Positions 1 to 5,499 of a stretch of 5,499 bases of DNA are shown here, in pieces. The notes under the pieces are model-generated. The model made no database searches and was not told the DNA's origin. It saw only the letters and a list, made by a program, of their open reading frames with translations. The stretch's first letter is position 1; every line of letters begins with the position of its first letter. The stretch is from an uncultured Clostridium sp. (GTDB taxonomy: Bacteria; Bacillota; Clostridia; TANB77; CAG-508), in contig USMB01000054.1 in assembly GCA_900555615.1 (NCBI GenBank), positions 1 through 5,499 on the forward strand, written 5' to 3'. A program made the translations under genes and the position numbers.

Positions 1-29
1 GAAAAAATATTTTCCAATTCACTATTTTT

Positions 30-68
30 TTAAGCTACTTTTTCAGCAGCCTCTAAAAAAGTCTCCAT
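30..68 (-). other. Very short ORF after the coupling-protein gene, doubtful
   Basis: An ATG (66-68) begins 2 nt after the coupling-protein stop and reads METFLEAAEKVA before a TAA at 30-32. There is no clear Shine-Dalgarno, but the near-abutting stop and start could allow re-initiation. Past the TAA, a +1 shift would continue as KKIVNWKIFF to the window edge. It may be a chance ORF, a tiny leader, or the broken or mis-sequenced start of the next operon gene. The window ends too soon to tell. Confidence 0.2.
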
Positions 69-70
69 TT

Positions 71-2122
71 TTAATTATCATCTATTGGTCCAAACAATTC
101 ATCAAATTTAGCCTCAAGTTCCTTTTGCAAATCATAAGTATCTTCTTTATCTTCTATTTTAAGCTTTTCTTTTTCTGGTTCTACCACATTTGTATTCTCA
201 AACATATCATCCAAAGAAGAAATATTATCAGAGTCAACACTATCTTCTTTTTCAACTTTTTCATTAGGACCTCCAACTTTTATTGGTTCTTTCTTATTTT
301 CTTCTTGTTTTGGTTCATCATCAAACAAATCGTCTAAAGACTCTACTTTTAAATTTTCAGCTTCTTTTTCTGATTTATCTTCTGTCCAAGGATTATACGG
401 ATTGAACTTTCTCCATACTCCTCTATCTAATTCCCCAATGTCATTATGGCTTATTTCATTTCTTTTTAAAGCTGATGCCATAGTTTTATGTTTAAAATAA
501 TAAAATTTATTCGCTTTAACAGGTTTTATTCCCTTTTCAAAAATAATACATAAATCGTTATCTAATCTTCTTAGTTCATCTGGCGTCATAAGTGCTCTTG
601 CCATTACTTGGTCTGAATAACTTTGTCCTGTTCTATGATATTGTTTGTCTTTGCTTACAGATATACTATCTCTTTCAATTGTTTTTTCTCCTAATGCCTT
701 AGAAAAATATTCAACTGTTTTATATGAGTTACTTCCTAAAAATACATGTGTATCACAGTTACCAATAATTGTTTCATATGATTTTTCGTATATTGCTTCC
801 AATTGGTCTAAGTTCTGTAAAATAACACTAAATGAGATTTTTCTACTTCTAGATGTTGATATTTTTTTATCAAAATCTGGTATTTTTCCTATATTCGCAA
901 ACTCATCTAATATAAAATATGTTGGAACTTTTAGTGCTCCTCCATTATCATCTGCATAATTATATAATTGTTGAATCATTTGTGAGAAGAATATTGTTAA
1001 TAAGAAGTCATATGCAGCATGAGTATCTGATGATATTACATATACTGCTGTTTTTCTATTTCCTATATCTTCAAATTTTATTGTATCTGTTGATGTTAAT
1101 TCTGCAATTTCTTTAGAATCGAATTTACCTAATTTTGATTGCAATGTACTCAATATTGAGCTATATGTTTTTTCTGGTGCAATTTCAATTGATTTATAAT
1201 TCATTCTAGCTGGATGGTCATATGGAAGTTTGCTTATTAATTCTGTAAGTAAGTTACTTCCTCCATTTGAATTTGCTGCTCTTACTAATTCCGCACAACT
1301 TGCTAAGTTTTGCTCTTCTTCTGGTCTTGTTGCCATTAAATAATATATTAATGCCTTTAATAACATTTCTGCAGAATCATCCCAGAATGGGTCTGAACCT
1401 CCATCTCCTGTTTTTTGACCTTTTACTATTGTATTTGCTATAACATCTACATCTATTTCTGATGAAATATGCATTAGTGGATTATATCCATCACTATTTT
1501 GTGGTTTTACTAAATTTAAAACTTTTATTTCATATCCGTTTGCTTTTAGATACCCTGCAGTTCTGTCATACAATTCACCTTTAGGGTCTGTAAATACATA
1601 TGATCCTAATAATTGATACGCATTTGGAATTGAATATGATGCTGATTTACCAGAACCTGAACCTCCGACTACTAATACATTTACGTTTCCTCTTTTATCT
1701 ACTGGTAAATAATTATCTTCTGCTAATATAATTCCTTTTTTATTACTTAGAACTGTATATTGTTCTCCATTTTTGCTCCAATCACTTGAACCATGTTCAA
1801 AATCTGTATACTCATTTTTTGGTGCCGATTTTGCAACTCCTATTACAAAAAATATAGCAAATAAAATAGAAAATAATCCTACATTTTTCAAATACATAGC
1901 CATTAAATTATTACTATTTATTTCAGCAAAACCTGCAAATGGATTTTGAATTGACTGAGCAAATTTATAAATTCCTGCCCCTAAATCTTTTTGAGTATTA
2001 ATTGTGTTTATTCCTAAAGTCACAGGCACAATTAATACTATGGCTATAAATAGCCATAGTATTGCAAAAATTATAAAATATTTTTTATTTTTCCTAATAG
2101 CTCCTTCTACTTTGTAATTCAT
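71..2122 (-). CDS. virD4: VirD4/TraG-family type IV coupling protein (conjugative T4SS ATPase)
   Basis: This 683-residue protein should be the inner-membrane ATPase that recruits substrates (usually relaxase-bound DNA) to a type IV secretion channel. Seen in the sequence: two hydrophobic helices at about residues 14-38 and 78-97 with a short external loop between them; Walker A GGSGSGKS at 153-160; the family motif DPKGELY at 179-185; Walker B FILDEFANIG at 403-412; and a motif III-like stretch from ILQNLDQLEAIY (434-445) to IIGNCD (452-457). The T4CP ATPase domain fills roughly 145-550. Residues from about 575 to the end form a charged, low-complexity tail carrying SLDDLF (595-600), SLDDMF (636-641) and KFDELF (672-677). 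The start has AAGGTG 10 nt upstream (2133-2138). The gene follows the small basic protein gene by 25 nt and is the last complete gene of the operon. It resembles the VirD4-like proteins of Firmicute integrative elements (Tn1549/CD1115 type); the exact subfamily is not certain. The symbol is generic. Confidence 0.93.
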   Translation of the reverse strand: MNYKVEGAIRKNKKYFIIFAILWLFIAIVLIVPVTLGINTINTQKDLGAGIYKFAQSIQNPFAGFAEINSNNLMAMYLKNVGLFSILFAIFFVIGVAKSAPKNEYTDFEHGSSDWSKNGEQYTVLSNKKGIILAEDNYLPVDKRGNVNVLVVGGSGSGKSASYSIPNAYQLLGSYVFTDPKGELYDRTAGYLKANGYEIKVLNLVKPQNSDGYNPLMHISSEIDVDVIANTIVKGQKTGDGGSDPFWDDSAEMLLKALIYYLMATRPEEEQNLASCAELVRAANSNGGSNLLTELISKLPYDHPARMNYKSIEIAPEKTYSSILSTLQSKLGKFDSKEIAELTSTDTIKFEDIGNRKTAVYVISSDTHAAYDFLLTIFFSQMIQQLYNYADDNGGALKVPTYFILDEFANIGKIPDFDKKISTSRSRKISFSVILQNLDQLEAIYEKSYETIIGNCDTHVFLGSNSYKTVEYFSKALGEKTIERDSISVSKDKQYHRTGQSYSDQVMARALMTPDELRRLDNDLCIIFEKGIKPVKANKFYYFKHKTMASALKRNEISHNDIGELDRGVWRKFNPYNPWTEDKSEKEAENLKVESLDDLFDDEPKQEENKKEPIKVGGPNEKVEKEDSVDSDNISSLDDMFENTNVVEPEKEKLKIEDKEDTYDLQKELEAKFDELFGPIDDN
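2034..2063. repeat. Perfect 14-bp inverted repeat inside the coupling-protein gene
   Basis: AATACTATGGCTAT (2034-2047) and its exact reverse complement ATAGCCATAGTATT (2050-2063) are separated by only AA. The repeat lies at codons 20-30 of the coupling protein and encodes the core of its first membrane helix (ILWLFIAIVL). In mRNA it would form a stem of about 13 bp with a four-base loop, 59-88 nt after the start codon. No U-tract follows on either strand, so it is not a typical terminator. Confidence 0.95.
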
Positions 2123-2147
2123 ATGTAAAAATCACCTTCTCTTTAGT

Positions 2148-2405
2148 TTAATGTGTCATATCTTCTTTATTTTTCATAACTTCATTTTTTCCACCTGGGT
2201 AAGCTCTTATCGCTACATACTTTCCTGTTTTTGCAATAATATCTCCATCATCTATTATAAATATTTGAGGTTTTTTAGCGTTTACTTTTGCATCTATTCC
2301 TCTTTCTTGACTTCTTTTTCCAACAGAACTATATGTAAATTTTACTTTATCATCTTTACCTGCTGGTGTTCCAATTTTCTTTCCATTTACTGTGTTATTT
2401 ACCAT
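2148..2405 (-). CDS. Small basic protein of unknown function, coupling-protein operon
   Basis: I do not recognise this protein. From the preferred ATG at 2405 it is 85 residues; an in-frame ATG at 2435 gives 95 residues and overlaps the upstream gene by 14 nt. The 2405 start is favoured because a strong AAGGAGGG (2416-2423) lies 10 nt upstream and the upstream stop codon falls in that site. The 2435 start has only GAGAGG about 3 nt away, which is tight. The longer form has 15 Lys and 3 Arg against 11 acidic residues, no Cys, and no signal peptide or membrane segment. The C-terminal half looks beta-rich (PQIFIIDDGDIIAKTGKYVAI). It sits between the 175-residue unknown and the coupling protein, 25 nt before the latter, so a role with the secretion apparatus or its nucleic-acid substrate is possible, but that is inference from position and charge only. 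Confidence 0.8.
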   Translation of the reverse strand: MVNNTVNGKKIGTPAGKDDKVKFTYSSVGKRSQERGIDAKVNAKKPQIFIIDDGDIIAKTGKYVAIRAYPGGKNEVMKNKEDMTH

Positions 2406-2415
2406 AGTAAATTGT

Positions 2416-2423
2416 CCCTCCTT
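2416..2423 (-). promoter_or_regulatory. Strong Shine-Dalgarno overlapping upstream stop codon
   Basis: AAGGAGGG lies 10 nt before the ATG at 2405 and shares its first two bases with the TAA stop of the 175-residue gene. This is the arrangement expected for a coupled start and is the main reason for choosing 2405 over 2435 as the start of the small basic protein. In the longer frame the same bases would be the codons AAG GAG GG(A). Confidence 0.7.
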
Positions 2424-2949
2424 AAATATTGCCATTATCCTCTCTTACTTCAAAAGCAAAATAAGATTTGTATGGCTTTAATTTACATCTTCCCTTTACT
2501 TTATTTTCTTTTTCATCAAAATAAAGTCTAGGTTTTAATTCTTCTGTAGTTTCAGGATCTATAACACATATATCTCTTTTCATATTTGGTGTATAATTAA
2601 AATCTTTAAATTCCTGTTCTTCTTCTGAATACAAAGTATTAAACTTAAATGGTGTTGGTGTTTTTGATATTCTTACCTCATCATCAATTAATATTCCAGA
2701 ATTTATTACCACATTCTCTTTTCCGAATGATAGTATTACTAATTGATTACCATTTGGTTGTGGCTCGTCAACATAAAAGGTCTTCCTTGTATTTTCTCCT
2801 CTTATCTCCTCAGTAAAATCAAGTCTTTCTACTGTATATTTTGGATAATCTTTAAGAAATTCCTTTTTTGTTTTATTTATTTGATAAATTACTGTGTTTA
2901 CTCCTTTTGGATCTGTTATACTAAAATGTTTTCCTGGTAACATATCCAT
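2422..2949 (-). CDS. Uncharacterised 175-residue protein, first gene of coupling-protein operon
   Basis: I do not recognise a family. The 175-residue protein has no signal peptide or hydrophobic helix, so it should be cytoplasmic. It alternates charged turns with probable beta strands, for example QLVILSFGKENVVINSGILI (69-88), and RLYFDE (141-146) and YFAFEV (163-168) near the end. Two Cys (128 and 155) are far apart, with no metal-binding pair and no nucleotide-binding motif. The start at 2949 is supported by GAGGTG (2958-2963) with an 8-nt spacer; a second Met two codons later (2943) is less well placed. It is the first gene behind a consensus promoter, with a leader of about 60 nt, and its TAA stop lies in the Shine-Dalgarno of the next gene, so the two are probably translationally coupled. 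Its link to type IV secretion rests on context only. The open frame, RBS and promoter make the gene itself convincing. Confidence 0.85.
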   Translation of the reverse strand: MDMLPGKHFSITDPKGVNTVIYQINKTKKEFLKDYPKYTVERLDFTEEIRGENTRKTFYVDEPQPNGNQLVILSFGKENVVINSGILIDDEVRISKTPTPFKFNTLYSEEEQEFKDFNYTPNMKRDICVIDPETTEELKPRLYFDEKENKVKGRCKLKPYKSYFAFEVREDNGNI

Positions 2950-2967
2950 GTTTTTTGCACCTCATTC

Positions 2968-2987
2968 CTATGATATTTAATCCATAG
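2968..2987. repeat. Second short dyad in the operon leader
   Basis: CTATG (2968-2972) and CATAG (2983-2987) form 5-bp arms around 10 bp, immediately upstream of the ribosome-binding site of the first unknown gene. In RNA it would be a weak hairpin. It has the same arm spacing (10 bp) as the dyad at 2994-3015. Confidence 0.3.
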
Positions 2988-2993
2988 TTTATC

Positions 2994-3015
2994 TTATGTA
3001 TACGAACTCACATAA
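2994..3015. promoter_or_regulatory. Inverted repeat at transcription start, operator-like
   Basis: TTATGT (2994-2999) and ACATAA (3010-3015) are perfect 6-bp arms around a 10-bp centre, placed just downstream of the -10 element and covering the predicted start. A 12-bp perfect palindrome, ATAATTAATTAT (3012-3023), abuts it and overlaps the -10. The geometry suits a dimeric repressor, or a small leader hairpin in the RNA. Short AT-rich arms can arise by chance. Confidence 0.3.
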
Positions 3016-3018
3016 TTA

Positions 3019-3047
3019 ATTATACCTTAATTTCCTTGAATTGTCAA
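3019..3047 (-). promoter_or_regulatory. Consensus sigma-A promoter of the coupling-protein operon
   Basis: A perfect TTGACA (3042-3047) and a perfect TATAAT (3019-3024) are separated by the optimal 17 nt. The predicted start is near 3012, giving a leader of about 62 nt before the ATG at 2949. The promoter lies entirely between the J-protein stop and the first unknown gene. A full-consensus promoter suggests either strong constitutive expression or expression held down by a repressor; dyads at the start site fit the second option. Confidence 0.85.
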
Positions 3048-3068
3048 TAGTTTTGTCCTTTTTTATAT

Positions 3069-3956
3069 TTAAACTCTCCTTGGATTAAATTTTGATATTT
3101 CTTTTAATTTTTTAAACATATCTTTTTCTTCTTTTGTTAATTTTTCTGGTACTACAATTTGTATCTGTGCAATCAAATTTCCTCTTTCTCCATTAGCCTT
3201 TTTATATCCTTTTTGTGGTATCTCAATTGTTTCACCAGACTGTATTCCATTTGGAATATATATTGCTGTTTTTGTATCATCTATAGAATTTACTTTTGCT
3301 TTGGTTCCTAAGGCTGCCTCCCATGGGGAAATTGGTACTACTGTATATAAATCATCATTTGATAATTTGAATTTTTTTCCATCTTCTATATTTATTTTTA
3401 TATATAAATCTCCGTTTTTTCCACCATGTTTTCCTTGTTTTCCTTGGCCTATAAATCGCATTCTTTCGCCATTTTGTACGCCTTGTGGTAATTTTAATGT
3501 TATTGTTTTATCTTTTCCATCTATATCTTTCAAGACAATTTTCTTTTCTGCACCATAAAATCCATCTTCTATTGATATATTAATTTCTGTTTCTATATTT
3601 TCGCCTTTTACTGGAGGAATTTGACTTTGTGCTATTTCTTCTTTTATTTCGTTATTTCCAAAAAACATTCCAAAAAATTCTCCAGCAACTTCCCCAGAAG
3701 TTTTTCTATTTGCTTTTTTTCTCTTACTTCCAACTTGATAATTCCATGTTCTATCATATTTTCTTTTTAAAGTTGGGTTAGATAATATCCTATATGCTTC
3801 ATTTACATCTTTGATTTTTTCTTCAGCTAATTTATTTCCTACATTTACATCTGGATGATATTTTTTAGCTTGTTTCCTATATGCTGATTTTATTTCATCT
3901 ACTGTTACTTTACTACTTTCTAATTCTAGTATCTTATAATAATCCTTAAATTTCAT
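3069..3956 (-). CDS. Class B (type II) DnaJ-like co-chaperone, CbpA/DjlA-independent type without zinc finger
   Basis: This is a 295-residue J-domain protein that should stimulate a DnaK/Hsp70 ATPase and hand over unfolded clients in the cytoplasm. Seen: a J domain at residues 5-70 (DYYKILE, HPD at 34-36, then NEAYRILSNPTLKRKYD); a short linker with only a vestige of the Gly/Phe region (EFFGMFFG, 93-100); and the two beta-sandwich client-binding domains, with family motifs LPQGVQNGERMRFIGQGKQG (155-174), GDLYIKI (182-188) and DLYTVVPISPWEAALG (202-217). The four CxxCxGxG zinc repeats of DnaJ itself are absent, so it is CbpA-like in architecture and near CbpA in length (about 300). The start at 3956 is chosen over an upstream in-frame ATG at 3977 because GGGAGG (3964-3969) is 7 nt upstream and MKFKDYYKIL matches usual J-protein N-termini. 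It follows murF by 58 nt. The specific orthology is unknown, so no symbol is given. Confidence 0.92.
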   Translation of the reverse strand: MKFKDYYKILELESSKVTVDEIKSAYRKQAKKYHPDVNVGNKLAEEKIKDVNEAYRILSNPTLKRKYDRTWNYQVGSKRKKANRKTSGEVAGEFFGMFFGNNEIKEEIAQSQIPPVKGENIETEINISIEDGFYGAEKKIVLKDIDGKDKTITLKLPQGVQNGERMRFIGQGKQGKHGGKNGDLYIKINIEDGKKFKLSNDDLYTVVPISPWEAALGTKAKVNSIDDTKTAIYIPNGIQSGETIEIPQKGYKKANGERGNLIAQIQIVVPEKLTKEEKDMFKKLKEISKFNPRRV

Positions 3957-3963
3957 TTGACAT

Positions 3964-3969
3964 CCTCCC
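3964..3969 (-). promoter_or_regulatory. Shine-Dalgarno deciding the J-protein start
   Basis: GGGAGG sits 7 nt before the ATG at 3956 and overlaps codons of the longer possible frame that starts at 3977. No comparable site precedes the 3977 ATG, so the shorter protein is preferred. Confidence 0.8.
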
Positions 3970-3988
3970 AAAAACAATTGGTAATTGC

Positions 3989-3997
3989 ATTATATCA
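3989..3997 (-). promoter_or_regulatory. Candidate extended -10 promoter of the J-protein gene
   Basis: In the 58-nt gap between murF and the J-protein gene the minus strand reads TGATATAAT, a perfect extended -10 element (TG, one base, TATAAT). No good -35 hexamer lies 16-18 nt upstream, as is common for extended -10 promoters. The start site would be near 3982, leaving a leader of about 26 nt with the GGGAGG ribosome site. It would allow chaperone expression independent of murF. Confidence 0.4.
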
Positions 3998-4014
3998 ATT
4001 TTTAGCAAAAAAAT

Positions 4015-5382
4015 CTATAGTTTTTGACAAATTTCGAAAAATTTCATTCCATTAGAAGCTTTTACTAAAACAATATCTCCTTCTCTCAATTCTTGGGTTA
4101 ACTTTTCTACAATTTCTTCATTATTGTGGAAATAAAATGTCTCGATTTTTTTATTTTTTTGTGCTTCTTCTATAATGTATTTAGAATTTTCACCAGCACA
4201 AATTAAAACATCTATATCGTGACTAGCCACTTCTTTTCCTACATTTCTATGTAACTCTTCTGAATATTCTCCAAGTTCAAACATATCACCTAATACTGCA
4301 ATTTTTCTTGTCCCCGTATGGTTTGCTAAAAATTCTATGCTTGCTCTCATTGATTCATAACTTGCATTATATGCATCATTTATAATAATTGCACCATTCT
4401 CCAATTTTCTTATGTCCATTCTCTTTTTTGTTAACTCAAATTTTGCTATACCATTTTGTATCTGATTTGTTGATATTCCTAAAATTATTCCAACTTCCAT
4501 AGCACATAATGCATTATATACAAAATGTGTTCCAGCAACAGGTACTTGAATTTCTGTTTCTTTCTTCTCAGCTATTGCCTTAAATTCACTACTTTCTTCT
4601 CCTAATTCTATTGATTTAGCCATTAATTCACTATTGTTTTCAATTCCCACTGTATGAATTTCTATTTTATCCTTATTCTTTTCATACCAATCGTGTAACA
4701 AATCATTATCATTATTAATAATTACTTTTGGAATTTTCATTCCCTCTAATATTTCTAATTTAGCTTTTAGGATATTTTCTCTTGAACCAAGATTTCCTAT
4801 ATGTGATGTTCCAATATTAGTAATTACCGCTAATGTTGGTTTGGCAATATCTGTTAATAAACTTATTTCTCCAAAATGGTTCATTCCCATTTCTACTACC
4901 ATTGCTTCATGAGCTTTTAACCTTAAAATTGTAAATGGTAATCCTATATTATTATTGTTATTTCCTTCTGTTTTTAAAGTCTTAAATTTTGTACTCACAA
5001 CACTTGCAATCATATCTTTTGTACTTGTTTTCCCTACGCTTCCAGTAATTGCAACAACAGGTATATTATATAGACTTCTTTTATATTTTGCAATTTCATA
5101 TAATGCTTTTAAAGTATCTTGAACCAATATAATTGTTTTATTTGAATATTTTACTTTTTCTTCTTCTGTTACCTCAATTCCTTGGATAATTACTGCAGCA
5201 GCACCATTATCTAGTGCTTGTTTCCAAAATTGATTTCCATCAAATTTTTCACCTTTTATTCCTATATAAATATCACCTTTTTGAATTGTTCTTGTATCCT
5301 TAGAAAAACTTTCACATTCAAGTTCTTCATTTCCATTTATTAATTTACCATTTGTAACTTTTATAATATTTTTTACGTTCAT
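4015..5382 (-). CDS. murF: UDP-N-acetylmuramoyl-tripeptide--D-alanyl-D-alanine ligase (MurF)
   Basis: MurF uses ATP to add D-Ala-D-Ala to UDP-MurNAc-tripeptide, the final cytoplasmic assembly step of the peptidoglycan precursor. The 455-residue length is normal. Domain 1 (about 1-105) binds the UDP-sugar (SKDTRTIQKGDIYIGIKGE, 27-45). The central ATPase domain has the P-loop TGSVGKTST (113-121), the MurF-type GNNNNNIGLP (140-149), EMGMNHFGEI (164-173) and TNIGTSHIGNLGSRENIL (188-205) followed by KAKLE, where Lys208 is the likely carbamylated lysine. YNALCA (289-294) leads into the C-terminal domain with NDAYNASYESM (335-345), LGDMFELGE (364-372) and VLVKASNGMKFFE (438-450). The start has GGAGGT (5388-5393) 5 nt upstream. 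It ends in TAG, unlike the TAA of the other genes. It is the first gene of its transcription unit in this window and lies upstream of the J-protein gene. Its presence means the host makes a cell wall. Confidence 0.97.
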   Translation of the reverse strand: MNVKNIIKVTNGKLINGNEELECESFSKDTRTIQKGDIYIGIKGEKFDGNQFWKQALDNGAAAVIIQGIEVTEEEKVKYSNKTIILVQDTLKALYEIAKYKRSLYNIPVVAITGSVGKTSTKDMIASVVSTKFKTLKTEGNNNNNIGLPFTILRLKAHEAMVVEMGMNHFGEISLLTDIAKPTLAVITNIGTSHIGNLGSRENILKAKLEILEGMKIPKVIINNDNDLLHDWYEKNKDKIEIHTVGIENNSELMAKSIELGEESSEFKAIAEKKETEIQVPVAGTHFVYNALCAMEVGIILGISTNQIQNGIAKFELTKKRMDIRKLENGAIIINDAYNASYESMRASIEFLANHTGTRKIAVLGDMFELGEYSEELHRNVGKEVASHDIDVLICAGENSKYIIEEAQKNKKIETFYFHNNEEIVEKLTQELREGDIVLVKASNGMKFFEICQKL

Positions 5383-5409
5383 GTTTTACCTCCAAAATGA
5401 ATTTTTTTT

Positions 5410-5438
5410 ATTATATTCTATTTAACTATTTTTTGCAA
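5410..5438 (-). promoter_or_regulatory. Candidate sigma-A promoter of murF
   Basis: Reading leftwards, TTGCAA (5433-5438, 4 of 6 matches to the -35 consensus) is followed by exactly 17 nt and a perfect TATAAT (5410-5415). Transcription would start near 5403, giving a leader of about 20 nt that carries the murF ribosome-binding site. A perfect TTGACA (5446-5451) lies further upstream, but it is 30 nt from the TATAAT, too far to pair with it. Confidence 0.6.
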
Positions 5439-5485
5439 TAATTTATGTCAATCATTTTTGAAAATGTCTTAAAAAATTTTATTTA

Positions 5486-5493
5486 TTAGCACT
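5486..5493. promoter_or_regulatory. Possible CIRCE half-site (HrcA operator) cut by window edge
   Basis: TTAGCACT matches the first 8 bases of the conserved CIRCE arm TTAGCACTC; the ninth base here is A. The other arm (GAGTGCTAA after 9 nt) would fall outside the window, so this cannot be confirmed. A weak plus-strand TTGAAA (5458-5463) lies at a plausible distance upstream, so if real the site may serve a gene to the right rather than murF. An 8-base match can occur by chance in a sequence this long. Confidence 0.2.
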
Positions 5494-5499
5494 AAATTT

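Noticed and set aside
125..337. Plus-strand open frame of 70 codons
   Set aside because: It is antisense to the low-complexity acidic tail of the coupling protein; its Phe/Ile-rich product simply mirrors Lys/Glu codons, and there is no RBS.
645..1116. Two overlapping plus-strand open frames (645-959 and 919-1116)
   Set aside because: Both lie opposite the conserved ATPase domain of the coupling protein and have no family motif; they are shadows of it.
2034..2063. The strong inverted repeat as an intrinsic terminator
   Set aside because: No T-run follows the stem on either strand, and it lies inside an intact open reading frame.
2151..2940. Plus-strand open frames at 2151-2531 and 2743-2940
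   Set aside because: Hydrophobic, Phe/Tyr/Cys-rich products without a start signal, antisense to two frames with good RBS and a consensus promoter.
3041..3068. Terminator after the J-protein gene
   Set aside because: The bases after the stop codon are A-rich with no hairpin and T-tract, so read-through into the next operon cannot be excluded, but no terminator can be annotated.
1..3068. Boundary of an integrative element (att repeats, integrase, IS ends)
   Set aside because: I saw no integrase, tRNA target or direct repeat pair in the window; a mobile origin for the coupling-protein operon is possible but its ends are not visible.
3301..3558. Plus-strand open frame of 85 codons
   Set aside because: It is antisense to the client-binding domains of the J-protein, which show clear family motifs; the Pro/Phe-rich product is an artefact.
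71..5382. Alternative genetic code with TGA as tryptophan
   Set aside because: The tryptophan codons checked are TGG and the reading frames close normally at TAA or TAG; there is nothing that needs recoding.
5410..5451. TTGACA at 5446-5451 as the -35 of murF
   Set aside because: It is 30 nt from the TATAAT, and the hexamer 17 nt downstream (TAGTTA) is a poor -10; TTGCAA at 5433-5438 has correct spacing.

Overview
The window is very AT-rich and all supported genes lie on the minus strand, so transcription runs from right to left. Consensus-like sigma-A promoters, strong purine-rich Shine-Dalgarno sites, a peptidoglycan gene (murF) and TGG for the tryptophans I checked point to a low-GC, walled Firmicute-type bacterium. 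A Clostridia-like gut lineage is my best guess, but the sequence does not fix the genus. No rRNA, tRNA, IS element or CRISPR array was seen.

Right half (5499 to 3069), in transcription order: a promoter region with a possible truncated CIRCE-like half-site at the window edge; murF (last cytoplasmic step of the UDP-MurNAc-pentapeptide pathway); then a class B J-domain co-chaperone that lacks the DnaJ zinc finger. The J-protein gene is 58 nt after murF and has its own perfect extended -10 element. It is probably co-transcribed with murF and also expressed separately.

Left half (3068 to 1): a textbook promoter (TTGACA, 17 nt, TATAAT) drives a three-gene operon. Its genes are a 175-residue protein I do not recognise, a small basic protein of 85 or 95 residues I do not recognise, and a 683-residue VirD4/TraG-type type IV coupling protein. 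The coupling protein has two N-terminal membrane helices, Walker A and B motifs, and a long acidic C-terminal tail with three copies of a (S/K)(L/F)D(D/E)(L/M)F motif. The spacing (a gene junction within the SD, then 25 nt) indicates one transcript. A coupling protein feeds DNA-protein or protein substrates into a type IV secretion channel, so this is probably one end of a conjugation or secretion locus that continues beyond the left edge, next to housekeeping genes. The two unknown proteins are candidate partners of the coupling protein by position only.

The most striking non-coding signal is a perfect 14-bp inverted repeat with a 2-nt centre inside the coupling-protein gene, about 60-90 nt after its start codon and exactly over the first membrane helix. 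No stretch longer than 300 bases lacks a gene; the largest intergenic stretches (about 117-119 nt) hold the two main promoters.
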